From an uncultured Eubacterium sp. (GTDB taxonomy: Bacteria; Bacillota; Clostridia; Peptostreptococcales; Anaerovoracaceae), in the NCBI GenBank assembly GCA_902495595.1, contig CABUXV010000003.1:1-64000 (forward strand): a stretch of DNA of 64,000 bases, written 5' to 3'. The position numbers and the translations under genes were made by a program. A model generated the notes under the pieces. It worked only from the letters and a program-made list of their open reading frames with translations. It was not told where the DNA came from and searched no databases. This document shows, one piece after another, positions 51,030 to 60,457 of the stretch (the stretch's first letter is position 1; each line of letters begins with the position of its first letter).

Positions 51030-52766
51030 GTGAACAGCAGAAAATACAAAGATACTTTATATGAAATGAGGTATATAAGCAACCTTAAGGATATGGTCAA
51101 TACCAGCGCGGAAATGTTTGCGGAAAAGGATGCCTTTCTTGTAAAAGATGTTCCGGGCGGAGATTATATTCCTGTGAAATATAAAGAATTTAAAACAGAT
51201 ATTGACCGTTTGGGTACTTTTTTTGCAGAGTCCGGACTCAAGGGAAAGAAAATAGCCATAATAGGAGAAAACAGCTATAAATGGGTAGTTACATATCTGG
51301 CTGCTGTAAATGGCATGTGTATAGCAGTTCCGCTGGACCGGGAACTTCCGTCTCATGAAATACACAATCTGCTGGCGAGAGCGGAGGTAGATGCCATTGT
51401 ATTTTCCAATAAAGTTGAGGATAATACTTTAGATGCTCTCGAGGGTATAAGAGGAGTAAACATCAAGATAAAAATGGATGGAAAAACCATAGAAGATGAG
51501 GTTCAAAGCTGGGAAAGCGTAATGGAAAAGGGAAGAACTTTTCTGGAAAAAGGCAGCAGAGCTTTTCTCGATACAAAAATAGATGAAGATGCTATGTGCG
51601 CGCTTATTTTCACATCGGGAACCACCGGAATGGCAAAAGGCGTAATGCTGTCACATAAAAATATTTCGGCAAATGTTTACAATATGTCAAAGTATGTAAA
51701 GATAAAAGACCCGGGTGTTGGACTTTCCGTACTTCCGATGCATCACACTTATGAGCTTACATGCCATATATTTACCGGCCTTTATCAGGGTATGACTCTT
51801 GCTATATGTGAAGGGCTGAGACATATACAGCAAAACCTGAAAGAATCAAAAGCAACGGTAATGGTGGCTGTTCCGGCTGTATTTGAAACCATGCACAAGA
51901 AAGTCTGGAAACAGGCGGAGGCTACAGGTGCTGCGTCTAAGATGTCACGTATGATGAAGCTTTCGGCAAAACTAAAGCTGTTTAACAACATAGAGCTTAT
52001 GAGAAAAATCTTCGCAAAGATACATTCGGCATTAGGCAATAATGTTGAGTTGTTTATCACGGGAGGTGCCGCTATAAATCCCCAGGTAATAAGGGATTAT
52101 GAAGCTTTGGGCATTCCTATGATTCAGGGATATGGAATGACGGAAAATGCGCCTATAATAGCGGTAAACAGGGATTGCTACAGCAAGGCAGACTCAGTAG
52201 GAAAGCCTATGCCGGGAACGGAAGTTAAAATAATAGATCCGGATGAAGATGGAGTCGGCGAGATAATATGCAAAGGTCCGTCTGTAATGATTGGTTATTA
52301 TAAAAACCCGGAAGCAACGGCGGAAGTTCTTAAAGACGGATGGCTTTATACAGGGGATTTCGGCAGGCTGGACAGTGAAGGATTCCTCTACATATGCGGA
52401 AGAAAGAAAAACGTTATAGTTACCAAAAACGGCAAAAACATATTTCCGGAGGAGATAGAATATCTGCTGCAGGAACAGCCGTTTATCGAAGAAGTAATAG
52501 TTTACGGTATAGTTGATAAGAAGAGCGGCGACACTATAGTCAAGGCAGAGATATATCCTAATTTTGATGCGCTTTATGAAAAATTCGGGGATAAAATTTC
52601 AGATGAAGAGCTGAATAAAATAATAAAAGATGAGGTGGAGATTGTAAATGATAAAATGTCTGCCTATAAACGTGTCAAAAGGATAAAGTTAAGGGATATA
52701 GAATTTGAAAAGACTACGACCAGAAAGATAAAACGTACGTACGGGGCAATGAGAGAAGAGGATTAA
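51030..52766 (+). CDS. AMP-binding acyl ligase 1 (long-chain acyl-CoA synthetase-like)
   Basis: A 578-residue adenylate-forming enzyme that should activate a carboxylic acid with ATP and pass it to CoA. Core motifs: FTSGTTGMAKGVMLSHKN (A3, about residue 190), the YGMTENAP A5 segment (about 370), TGDFG (A7) and GRKKNVIVTKNGKNIFPEE (A8). The catalytic lysine region near the C-terminus reads KTTTRKIKR. It resembles FadD-type COG1022 ligases. It starts at GTG 51030 with GAGGGG upstream and is followed by a homologous second ligase, a tandem duplication. The acid is unknown. Confidence 0.86.
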   Translation: MNSRKYKDTLYEMRYISNLKDMVNTSAEMFAEKDAFLVKDVPGGDYIPVKYKEFKTDIDRLGTFFAESGLKGKKIAIIGENSYKWVVTYLAAVNGMCIAVPLDRELPSHEIHNLLARAEVDAIVFSNKVEDNTLDALEGIRGVNIKIKMDGKTIEDEVQSWESVMEKGRTFLEKGSRAFLDTKIDEDAMCALIFTSGTTGMAKGVMLSHKNISANVYNMSKYVKIKDPGVGLSVLPMHHTYELTCHIFTGLYQGMTLAICEGLRHIQQNLKESKATVMVAVPAVFETMHKKVWKQAEATGAASKMSRMMKLSAKLKLFNNIELMRKIFAKIHSALGNNVELFITGGAAINPQVIRDYEALGIPMIQGYGMTENAPIIAVNRDCYSKADSVGKPMPGTEVKIIDPDEDGVGEIICKGPSVMIGYYKNPEATAEVLKDGWLYTGDFGRLDSEGFLYICGRKKNVIVTKNGKNIFPEEIEYLLQEQPFIEEVIVYGIVDKKSGDTIVKAEIYPNFDALYEKFGDKISDEELNKIIKDEVEIVNDKMSAYKRVKRIKLRDIEFEKTTTRKIKRTYGAMREED

Positions 52767-52799
52767 TGTGCTGGACATTTTGTCAGAATAAGGAGCGAA

Positions 52800-54617
52800 A
52801 TGATGACACTGAATTCGATGTTAAGTGAGAAGAAGTTAAAAGAGATGGAATGGGCGGAAAATCTGGTAGCAGAAATAAACGCCGACCAAAGGTCTTTTGT
52901 AAAATATAAGGAAAGCAGAGCGATAACGGATTTAAAGCATATGATTGAGACAAGCGCGCTGCTTTACGGGGATAATATCGCATTTCATCAGAAGTTTAAA
53001 GGCGACAGTGATTATTCAACGATTACTTACAGGCAGATGATGGAGGATGTAAACGGTCTGGGAACGTCGCTGATTTCAAAAGGTCTTAAAGATAAGAGAA
53101 TAGCCGTAATAGGAGAAAACTGCTACGAGTGGGCGGTTTCTTATCTGGCTGTCGTATGCGGAACAGGCATAGTTGTCCCGTTAGATAAAGAATTAAATTC
53201 AGATGAAATCAAAAATCTGATAATAAAGGCAGAGGTTTCCTGCGTAATATTCTCCAATAAATATGAGGAAATGTTTAAGCAGATAAGAGAGGACTATGAT
53301 GTAAATATAGATTTGCTTATAAATTTTAACTCCAAAGATAAGGATGATGATGTTTTATCCTTTGGAGAAATGAAAGAATATGGAAAGCAGCTTGTAGAGG
53401 AAGGCGACAGGAGTTTTACCGATGTTGAAATAGATAATGAATCCATGAGCGTAATATTGTTTACATCGGGAACCACGGGAAGTTCAAAAGGAGTAATGCT
53501 TTGTCATAAGAACATTGCGGCAGACCTTATGGTATCTCCTACGGTACTTAAGGTAAATACATGGGATATATTTTTCTCGGTGCTTCCTCTGCACCACACT
53601 TATGAATGTACCTGCGGATTTTTGATGCCACTTTACAAAGGGGCGTCAATAGCTTATTGTCAGGGCCTTAAATATATTATAAAGAATTTGCAGGAAGTAA
53701 GACCGACTATGTTTTTAGGCGTACCTGCTATTTTTGAAAATCTGTACAAAACCATCTGGAAAAACATAAGAAAACAGGGAAAAGAAAAATTACTAAAAAA
53801 AGTAATTAAAGTAAATAATAAGACAAAGAAGATAGGAATAGATCTGGGCAAAAAATTCTTTAAGCAGATTACTGATGTTTTCGGCGGAAGAATGAGGATA
53901 CTCATATGCGGAGGAGCTGCCATAAATCCTGATGTGTTAAACGGAATAAGAGATTTTGGAATACTGGCTCTTCAAGGGTATGGTCTTACGGAATGTTCTC
54001 CTATGGGAGCGCTGAATCCTGATACAGCTCCAAATCCTGCTTCAATAGGAGTGTCATTTCCCGGGTTTAAGCTGAAAGTAGAAGATGTAAATGAAGAAGG
54101 TATAGGCGAAATCTGCATAAAGGGTGATAATGTAATGATGGGATATTATCAGAACCCTGAAGAAACGGGAAAAGTTATAGATGAAGACGGATGGTTCCAT
54201 ACCGGCGATATGGGGTATATAGACAATAAAGGATATGCATTTATAACCGGAAGAAAGAAGAATGTCATAATAACAAAGAACGGAAAGAACGTATATCCCG
54301 AGGAAGTTGAATATCTCATTTCCCTAAGTCCTTATGTTTCCGAATCCTTTGTATTCAGTCAGAATCAGTCCGATGAACAGGATGTTACAATAGTAGCTTC
54401 CGTAAAACCGGATATGGATATGGTGGAAGAGAAACTGGGAGAGAAAGTTTCGGATGAGGCTGTTGAGAAACTTATCTGGGAGGAAATAGACAAGGTGAAT
54501 GAAAAGTCGCCGTTTTACAGAAAGGTAAAAAAGGTTATCATAAGGAAAACCGATTTTACCAAGAACACTTCCAATAAGCTGGTGAGGTTTGCAGAGGATA
54601 ACAAAAGAGAGGTGTAA
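52800..54617 (+). CDS. AMP-binding acyl ligase 2
   Basis: A 605-residue adenylate-forming ligase homologous to the one before it: same order of motifs with FTSGTTGSSKGVMLCHKN, YGLTECSPMG, HTGDMG and GRKKNVIITKNGKNVYPEE, and a C-terminal TKNTSNKLVR with the catalytic lysine. The N-terminal start differs, with an extra ~40-residue acidic-basic lead. The two copies diverge enough to suggest different acid substrates. AAGGAG precedes the ATG pair at 52800. Only 33 bases separate it from ligase 1, and 6 from the racemase. Confidence 0.86.
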   Translation: MMTLNSMLSEKKLKEMEWAENLVAEINADQRSFVKYKESRAITDLKHMIETSALLYGDNIAFHQKFKGDSDYSTITYRQMMEDVNGLGTSLISKGLKDKRIAVIGENCYEWAVSYLAVVCGTGIVVPLDKELNSDEIKNLIIKAEVSCVIFSNKYEEMFKQIREDYDVNIDLLINFNSKDKDDDVLSFGEMKEYGKQLVEEGDRSFTDVEIDNESMSVILFTSGTTGSSKGVMLCHKNIAADLMVSPTVLKVNTWDIFFSVLPLHHTYECTCGFLMPLYKGASIAYCQGLKYIIKNLQEVRPTMFLGVPAIFENLYKTIWKNIRKQGKEKLLKKVIKVNNKTKKIGIDLGKKFFKQITDVFGGRMRILICGGAAINPDVLNGIRDFGILALQGYGLTECSPMGALNPDTAPNPASIGVSFPGFKLKVEDVNEEGIGEICIKGDNVMMGYYQNPEETGKVIDEDGWFHTGDMGYIDNKGYAFITGRKKNVIITKNGKNVYPEEVEYLISLSPYVSESFVFSQNQSDEQDVTIVASVKPDMDMVEEKLGEKVSDEAVEKLIWEEIDKVNEKSPFYRKVKKVIIRKTDFTKNTSNKLVRFAEDNKREV

Positions 54618-54623
54618 CTTTAG

Positions 54624-55721
54624 TTGGTATCAAATAAAGCTTATCCCAAGCTGGTGATAAATTTGAATAAAATAAGGCACAATGCCGAGAAAATGAAACT
54701 TTTATGCGGTGACAGAGGTGTTGCATTGGCAGGAGTTGTAAAGGGCTGTTCGGGACTGTTTGAATGTGCGAAGCAGTTTGAAGAGGCCGGATGCGAGTTC
54801 ATAGCCTCATCCCGTATAGAACAGCTGGAATCTTTGAAAGATAAGGGCATACAGACACCGCTTATGATGATAAGGATACCGATGTTAAGTGAAGCGGCAG
54901 ATGTGATCAGAGTTTGTGATATAAGTCTGAACAGTGAAGCGGAAGTTTTAAAAGCATTGAATAAACATGCCGGGCTTCAGGACAGGAAACACAGGGTTAT
55001 ACTTATGCAGGATTTGGGTGATTTGAGAGAAGGCTTTTGGGACAAGGAAGAACTCATATCATCGGCTGTAATGGTGGAGAATGAACTGCATAATCTGGAA
55101 CTTGCCGGTATAGGCACTAATCTGGGATGTTACGGTGCAGTTGAAGCAACACCTGAGAAACTAACAGAGCTGACAGAACTCGCAGATGCTGTGGAAACCA
55201 AAATAGGCAGGGAACTGGAATATATATCTGAAAGAGCTACAAGCAGCCTGCCTAGAATATTGGACGGCAATTTGCCGGAGAGGATAAATCTGCTTAGGAT
55301 AGGAGAGGCAATTCTGCTGTCCCGTGATTTGCAGGACCTGTGGGGATATGATATGAGCTATATGTACAAAAACACTTTTGTAATAGAAGCGGAAATCATA
55401 GAGATAAAAGAAAAACCGACATATCCTGTCGGGAGCATAGGTTATGATTGTTTCGGGCAGAAGCCTGTGTATGAAGACAGAGGCATAAGGCGGAGAGCTG
55501 TAATCGGACTTGGAAGAGTTGATTATGGTTCTTTTGAAGATATAATTCCTGTAGATGAGGACATTAGAATTATAGGTGCCTCCAGTGACCACACAATACT
55601 GGATGTGGAAGACTGCGGCAGAGATTTAAAAGTTGGAGATATTGTAGAGTTTACAATGACGTATGCTGCAATGGTATACGCCACGAATTCGGACAATTTA
55701 AAGAAAGTGTATATTAATTGA
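54624..55721 (+). CDS. PLP-dependent alanine/ornithine racemase-like enzyme
   Basis: A 365-residue fold-type III PLP enzyme of the alanine racemase family, close to the ornithine racemase (Orr) group of amino-acid-fermenting clostridia. The PLP lysine is K40 in AGVVKGCSG; an N-terminal barrel (LVINLNKIRHNAEKM) and a C-terminal beta domain (VGSIGYDCFGQKPV, GDIVEFTMTYAAM) are evident. It starts at TTG 54624 with GAGAGGTG upstream. Substrate is not fixed by sequence. Placed between ligase 2 and an aldo/keto reductase in the six-gene cluster. Confidence 0.83.
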   Translation: MVSNKAYPKLVINLNKIRHNAEKMKLLCGDRGVALAGVVKGCSGLFECAKQFEEAGCEFIASSRIEQLESLKDKGIQTPLMMIRIPMLSEAADVIRVCDISLNSEAEVLKALNKHAGLQDRKHRVILMQDLGDLREGFWDKEELISSAVMVENELHNLELAGIGTNLGCYGAVEATPEKLTELTELADAVETKIGRELEYISERATSSLPRILDGNLPERINLLRIGEAILLSRDLQDLWGYDMSYMYKNTFVIEAEIIEIKEKPTYPVGSIGYDCFGQKPVYEDRGIRRRAVIGLGRVDYGSFEDIIPVDEDIRIIGASSDHTILDVEDCGRDLKVGDIVEFTMTYAAMVYATNSDNLKKVYIN

Positions 55722-55740
55722 TTTTAACGGAGGATTTAAT

Positions 55741-56703
55741 ATGAAAAATGAAAAGAAGATGCCTAAAATAGCTTTGGGTACATGGTCGTGGGGAGTAGGA
55801 AAAGCAGGCGGCAATCAGGTATTCGGCAATTATCTTGAGGCTGAGGACTTAAGACCTGTATTTGAAGAGGCGATGAAAAACGGGCTTAATCTAATAGACA
55901 CGGCTTTCGTATATGGCATGGGGGAATCGGAAAAAATAATAGGTGAATTTGTTGCTGATGTTTCAAGGGAAGATGTAATTTTATCAACTAAATTCACTCC
56001 TCAGTTCACAAAGGAAGAAGTTGAACCGGTAAGAAAGATGCTTGATGGAAGCCTTGAGCGACTGGGGACTGATTATGTTGACTTATACTGGATACATAAT
56101 CCTGCCGACGTTGAGAAATGGACTCCGTACCTTATTCCTCTTGTAAAGGAGGGAAAGATTGGAAAAGTCGGAGTATCCAATCATAATATGGAACAGATTA
56201 AAAAAGCGGAAGAAATCCTGTCTGCGGAGGGAATACACCTGTCAGCTGTACAGAACCATTACAGTCTTTTGTACCGTTCATCCGAGGATGCCGGGATAAT
56301 AGATTTCTGCAGGGAAAAAGGTATTGATTTCTTTGCATATATGGTACTTGAGCAGGGGGCTCTCAGCGGTAAATACGATTCGAAGAATCCTATTCCGGGA
56401 GAAAGCGAGAGAGCAGAGAAATACAATCCTATGTTTGAACATATGGACGGATTGATTTCAGAAATGCGCAGCATAGGAAGCAAATACGGTGCGTCTGCTT
56501 CACAGGTGGCAATTTCATGGGCGCTTTCAAAGGGTGTAATTCCTCTAATCGGAATGACTGATAAAAAACAGGTGGCAGAGGCAGCGGGAGCAGCTAAGTT
56601 AAAGCTTACCGCAGATGAATACAGCGCACTGGAAAAAATGGCGCAGCAGACAGATGCCAATACCAAGGGATACTGGGAAAAACCTATGGTTAAGAAAATT
56701 TAA
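55741..56703 (+). CDS. Aldo/keto reductase
   Basis: A 320-residue NAD(P)H-dependent carbonyl reductase with the AKR (alpha/beta)8 barrel. The catalytic tetrad can be placed: Asp in NLIDTAFVYG (about 54) with the following Tyr, Lys in LSTKF (about 84), His in YWIHNP (about 119). SNHNMEQIKKAEE and the C-terminal GVIPLIGMTDKKQV form the cofactor pocket. GGAGG precedes the ATG. Last gene of the cluster that starts at 49.2 kb. Substrate unknown. Confidence 0.9.
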   Translation: MKNEKKMPKIALGTWSWGVGKAGGNQVFGNYLEAEDLRPVFEEAMKNGLNLIDTAFVYGMGESEKIIGEFVADVSREDVILSTKFTPQFTKEEVEPVRKMLDGSLERLGTDYVDLYWIHNPADVEKWTPYLIPLVKEGKIGKVGVSNHNMEQIKKAEEILSAEGIHLSAVQNHYSLLYRSSEDAGIIDFCREKGIDFFAYMVLEQGALSGKYDSKNPIPGESERAEKYNPMFEHMDGLISEMRSIGSKYGASASQVAISWALSKGVIPLIGMTDKKQVAEAAGAAKLKLTADEYSALEKMAQQTDANTKGYWEKPMVKKI

Positions 56704-56713
56704 CGATATATTT

Positions 56714-56834
56714 TATAGCGGATGTTTTATGTAAACAAATTTTTTCTGAAAAATTATTGTTTTTGAGGCTGATTTTCAGAAAATATTTCCTATATACAAT
56801 GCTTGATTCATTTGTTTGCCCAAAAAACGCTATA
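56714..56834. repeat. 121-bp nested inverted repeat
   Basis: TATAGCG (56714-56720) pairs with CGCTATA (56828-56834); AAACAAAT (56733-56740) with ATTTGTTT (56810-56817); TTTTCTGAAAA (56742-56752) with TTTTCAGAAAA (56773-56783). The nesting suggests a small non-coding mobile repeat (MITE-like) or a long hairpin. The rest of the 322-base gap 56704-57025 has only the terminator at 56956. Confidence 0.6.
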
Positions 56835-56955
56835 AATCCTGTTATTCAGCAATTTGATATAATTTATATGCTGATGTAAATTTCATTAAATGAACTAATT
56901 TGCGGTATATAAATCTGGCTTTATCACATAATAAAATAATGGGTTTACATAACAT

Positions 56956-57005
56956 AAAAAATTCTGAAAATCGGGATAAAAAGTGCCGTTTTTTCAGAAT
57001 TTTTT
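56956..57005. terminator. Bidirectional terminator
   Basis: AAAAAATTCTGAAAA (56956-56970) against TTTTCAGAATTTTTT (56991-57005), 15 bp, between the converging aldo/keto reductase and HAD genes. Confidence 0.8.
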
Positions 57006-57025
57006 ATTACAGTTCATTGTATGCG

Positions 57026-57664
57026 CTAGAGAAGTTCCTCAAAGCTTTCGATATAGCGGTCTGCAAGCTTTTTGATTTCAGATGAATTTTCTTCTTCGGA
57101 TTTATCGTATATTGCTATGACATAAAATCCTGCTTCTTTAGCTCCGCGAATGGCAAGTATTCCGTCTTCTATAACTACCGTCTCTTCCTTTGGAGTATTG
57201 AGTATACTGTGCGCATTGAGAAATACTTCAGGACCTTCTTTATCGCCGCCTGACTCCTCACAGGTAACTATATGAGAGAAGTAATCGCGGATTCCGAGGC
57301 GTATGAGTATTTCATCGGCGATGTGCTTGTCCGTGGAAGTGGTTATACACATGGCAACGCCTTTTTGTTTCAGTTTTTCCAGAAGTATTGGAGCATATTC
57401 TTTTATATCTACGCTTTCAAGATAGTCTTCCCTTAAAATAGTATTGAATCCCTTAGCTATCTTTTCTTCTGTAGTTGCTATTCTGTATTCTTCCTTTAGA
57501 TATTTACAAAGTACAGGAAGTGTCATGGCTTTTGTTTTTTCGCCCAAATCAGGTTCAGGTGTTTTTCGCAGTGAAGTTATATATCTGCTTGCGGCTCCCT
57601 GCCACATTTCGGTAGAATTCAACAGCGTTCCGTCCAAATCGAAAATTACTCCGCTGACTCTCAT
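57026..57664 (-). CDS. HAD-family phosphatase
   Basis: A 212-residue HAD hydrolase with motif I VIFDLDGTLLNS (nucleophile Asp at about 9), a helical cap domain, motif II CITTSTD, motif III lysine in GGDKEGPEVF, and motif IV VVIEDG. Likely a small-molecule sugar or nucleotide phosphatase of the beta-phosphoglucomutase-like class. GGAGGCG precedes the ATG. It is divergent from greA. Confidence 0.87.
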   Translation of the reverse strand: MRVSGVIFDLDGTLLNSTEMWQGAASRYITSLRKTPEPDLGEKTKAMTLPVLCKYLKEEYRIATTEEKIAKGFNTILREDYLESVDIKEYAPILLEKLKQKGVAMCITTSTDKHIADEILIRLGIRDYFSHIVTCEESGGDKEGPEVFLNAHSILNTPKEETVVIEDGILAIRGAKEAGFYVIAIYDKSEEENSSEIKKLADRYIESFEELL

Positions 57665-57761
57665 AATTGTCGCCTCCTTGTATATAATAAACTAGATAAA
57701 TAATATAACTTTACGATAACATCGCAGAGGTGTCTTGTCAATATTGTAACCCTTGCAATCA

Positions 57762-57790
57762 TTGACAAGAGAGTGGTTTTAAAGTATAAT
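57762..57790 (+). promoter_or_regulatory. Consensus promoter of greA-lysS
   Basis: TTGACA (57762-57767), exactly 17 bases, TATAAT (57785-57790). The greA start is 40 bases downstream. Confidence 0.88.
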
Positions 57791-57829
57791 AATTCGATAC
57801 GACAACAGGTCGAAAGGAGATTTACCAAC

Positions 57830-58315
57830 ATGGCAGAGAACATGAATGATGAATTATTGCTAACCAAAGAAGGTTATGACAAAATAGTAAGTGAACATGA
57901 GGAACTGGTATCCGTAAAAAGGGCAGAAGTTGCAGAGAGACTGAAAGAAGCTATTTCCTACGGAGATATTTCGGAAAATGCAGAATACGATTCTGCAAAA
58001 AATGAACAGGCTGAACTTGAAGAAAAAATCCATAAGCTTGAGACTATGATACGTAAGGCTAAAATAGTTCAGGATGAGGACGTTAAAGGCGATGTGGTAA
58101 ACGTTGGACTGAAAGTAACCGTTAAGGATTTAGACGAAGGCGATGAGGAAACTTTTGCCATCGTAGGAGCGACTGAATCCGACCCGTTTAACGGAAAGAT
58201 ATCTACAGATTCTTCCGTAGGAAAAGCATTGATAGGACATAAAAAAGGCGACAAGGTCACAGTAGAAATACCTGACGGAATGATAAATTACGAGATTGTA
58301 AGTATAGATAAGTAG
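57830..58315 (+). CDS. greA: Transcription elongation factor GreA
   Basis: Rescues stalled RNA polymerase by stimulating cleavage of backtracked RNA. A 161-residue protein: N-terminal coiled coil with ISYGDISENAEYDSAKNEQ at its tip (the acidic residues reach the active site) and C-terminal FKBP-like domain (FAIVGATESDPFNGKIS, SSVGKALIGHKKGD). ATG 57830 is set by AAAGGAG 10 bases upstream; a longer frame would start before the promoter. Followed by lysS after 23 bases, a common pairing. Confidence 0.95.
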   Translation: MAENMNDELLLTKEGYDKIVSEHEELVSVKRAEVAERLKEAISYGDISENAEYDSAKNEQAELEEKIHKLETMIRKAKIVQDEDVKGDVVNVGLKVTVKDLDEGDEETFAIVGATESDPFNGKISTDSSVGKALIGHKKGDKVTVEIPDGMINYEIVSIDK

Positions 58316-58338
58316 TAAAGAGTCGACGAGGTGAACCA

Positions 58339-60312
58339 ATGAGTACAGAAGAAAAGAAGAACCAGAATAATACTGAAGTTTCAGAAGAACTTACAGAAGA
58401 AAATCTGACGGAACAGAGACAGATAAGAAGAGATAAGCTTAAGAAAATGCAGGAAGCCGGCAGGAATCCTTTTATAAACGAGACATGGGATGTTACGGCT
58501 TACAGCCAGAGCATAAAAGACAATTTTGATGAAATGGACGGAAAAGAAGTGTCCATAGCCGGAAGAATGATGGCGAAGAGAGGCATGGGAAAAGCTTCTT
58601 TTATAGATATACAGGATAAAGAAGGAAGAATACAGTGCCACGTAAAAAAAGACCTTCTCGGAGAAGAGGAATATAATTGGTTCAAAACTTCTGATATAGG
58701 TGATATCTTCGGCTTGGAGGGAACGGTATTCCAGACTAAAAGAGGCGAGATAACCATTCAGGTAAGTAAAATGGTTATGCTCAGCAAATCTCTCCAGGTA
58801 CTGCCGGATAAATGGCATGGTCTTAAGGATACGGATTTGAGATACAGGCAGAGATATGTGGACCTTATAGTAAATCCGGAAGTTAAAGAAACCTTTGTGA
58901 TGAGAGCGAAGATAGTTCATGAGATTAAAAAGGTGCTTGAAGAGCAGTTCGGATTTTTAGAAGTTGACACTCCGATTCTTACGGTTATAGCAGGCGGAGC
59001 AAATGCAAGACCTTTTGAGACTCATCATAATACGCTTGATTTGGATATGAAGATGCGTATATCCAACGAACTTTATCTCAAGAGACTTATCGTGGGCGGA
59101 CTTGACAGAGTTTACGAGATGGGCAAGATGTTCAGAAACGAAGGAATGGACAAGAACCATAACCCTGAGTTCACATCGATGGAATGCTACATGTCTTACG
59201 GAAACATGGAAGACATGATGGAGGTTACAGAGCAGGTGGTTTCTCAGGCTGCCATAGCGGCTACGGGAAGTCCTGTAATAACATATCAGGGAAAAACCTT
59301 TGATTTGACACCGCCGTGGAGAAGGCTGGACATGACCGATGCCGTAAAGGAAATAACCGGCGTTGATTTTCATGCCATAGATACGGATGAAGAAGCCAGA
59401 AAAGCGGCAATAGGCTACGGCATGGATGAGGAAGAAGTAAGGAGTATGACGAGAGGCAAGATAATTGCCGAAATGTTTGAAGAATACTGCGAAGATGTAC
59501 CAGGATATCTGGACGGACCGGTATTTGTAATGGGACATCCTGTTGAAATATCGCCTCTTGCAAAGAGAGACCCTGAAGATCCGAGAATTACGAGAAGATT
59601 TGAAGGTTATGTGAACGGATGGGAGATATGCAACGCTTTCTCCGAGCTCAACGACCCGATAGACCAGTATGAGAGATTTAAGGTTCAGCAGGCGGAACTT
59701 GACGCAGGTACTGACGATGAAGCTCACCCTATGGATGAAGATTTTGTAAATGCACTTGAAGTAGGTCTACCTCCTACAGGAGGTCTGGGAATAGGTATAG
59801 ACCGTGTCATCATGCTCATAACGGATAAACCTACCATAAGAGACATTATTCTCTTCCCGACGATGAAACCTCTTGGAGCGGATTCCCCTAAAAAATCAGC
59901 GAAAACGGCAGACATGGAAGAAGCGGTAGAAAAGATTGACTTTTCAAAGGTGAAAATCGAGCCGCTTTTTGAAGAAATGGTGGATTTTGAAACTTTCAGC
60001 AAGTCTGATTTCAGGGCAGTTAAAGTTAAGGATTGTGAAGCCGTTGCGAAGAGCAAAAAGCTTTTGAAGTTTGTTCTGGATGACGGAACCGGTACCGATA
60101 GAGTAATTTTAAGCGGGATACACGAGTACTATGAGCCGGAAGAACTGATTGGAAAGACATGTATTGCTATCACAAATCTGCCTCCGAGAAAAATGATGGG
60201 TATTGATTCCTGCGGTATGCTGATTTCGGCCGTGCACGAGTATGACGGAAGTGAAGGTCTGAACCTCCTTATGGTAGATGACAGAATTCCGGCAGGGGCA
60301 AAGCTCTACTAA
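58339..60312 (+). CDS. lysS: Lysyl-tRNA synthetase with C-terminal tRNA-binding domain
   Basis: Class II synthetase charging tRNA-Lys. After a short Glu-rich N-terminal extension come the OB-fold anticodon domain, then motif 2 FRNEGMDKNHNPEFTSME and motif 3 GGLGIGIDRVIML. Normal LysS ends here at about residue 500; this one continues through a Lys/Pro linker into an approximately 115-residue Trbp111/EMAPII-type tRNA-binding domain (FRAVKVKDCEAVAKS, LIGKTCIAITNLPPRKMMGIDSCGML, of which MMGIDSCGML is typical) to 657 residues. Such a domain usually sits on MetRS. It may strengthen tRNA capture. Confidence 0.93.
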   Translation: MSTEEKKNQNNTEVSEELTEENLTEQRQIRRDKLKKMQEAGRNPFINETWDVTAYSQSIKDNFDEMDGKEVSIAGRMMAKRGMGKASFIDIQDKEGRIQCHVKKDLLGEEEYNWFKTSDIGDIFGLEGTVFQTKRGEITIQVSKMVMLSKSLQVLPDKWHGLKDTDLRYRQRYVDLIVNPEVKETFVMRAKIVHEIKKVLEEQFGFLEVDTPILTVIAGGANARPFETHHNTLDLDMKMRISNELYLKRLIVGGLDRVYEMGKMFRNEGMDKNHNPEFTSMECYMSYGNMEDMMEVTEQVVSQAAIAATGSPVITYQGKTFDLTPPWRRLDMTDAVKEITGVDFHAIDTDEEARKAAIGYGMDEEEVRSMTRGKIIAEMFEEYCEDVPGYLDGPVFVMGHPVEISPLAKRDPEDPRITRRFEGYVNGWEICNAFSELNDPIDQYERFKVQQAELDAGTDDEAHPMDEDFVNALEVGLPPTGGLGIGIDRVIMLITDKPTIRDIILFPTMKPLGADSPKKSAKTADMEEAVEKIDFSKVKIEPLFEEMVDFETFSKSDFRAVKVKDCEAVAKSKKLLKFVLDDGTGTDRVILSGIHEYYEPEELIGKTCIAITNLPPRKMMGIDSCGMLISAVHEYDGSEGLNLLMVDDRIPAGAKLY

Positions 60313-60361
60313 ATAAATCGTAAAATGATTTTAAAATACTTTAATTATTTATATGAAATAA

Positions 60362-60399
60362 GAAAGCGGCAGCTCATAGTATATGAACTGTCGCTTTTC
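60362..60399 (+). terminator. Terminator of greA-lysS
   Basis: AAAGCGGCAG (60363-60372) and CTGTCGCTTT (60388-60397) form a stem with one G-T pair and further inner pairing TCATA/TATGA, ending in TTTTC. Confidence 0.7.
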
Positions 60400-60457
60400 A
60401 TATGGCAGTATTGCAGCAAAATCGTATTTTGAATTAATAAATTAAAAAATATTTAGG

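Noticed and set aside
58957..59727. A 256-residue reading frame antisense to lysS
   Set aside because: Fully inside a conserved synthetase gene, with no ribosome site or recognisable domain.
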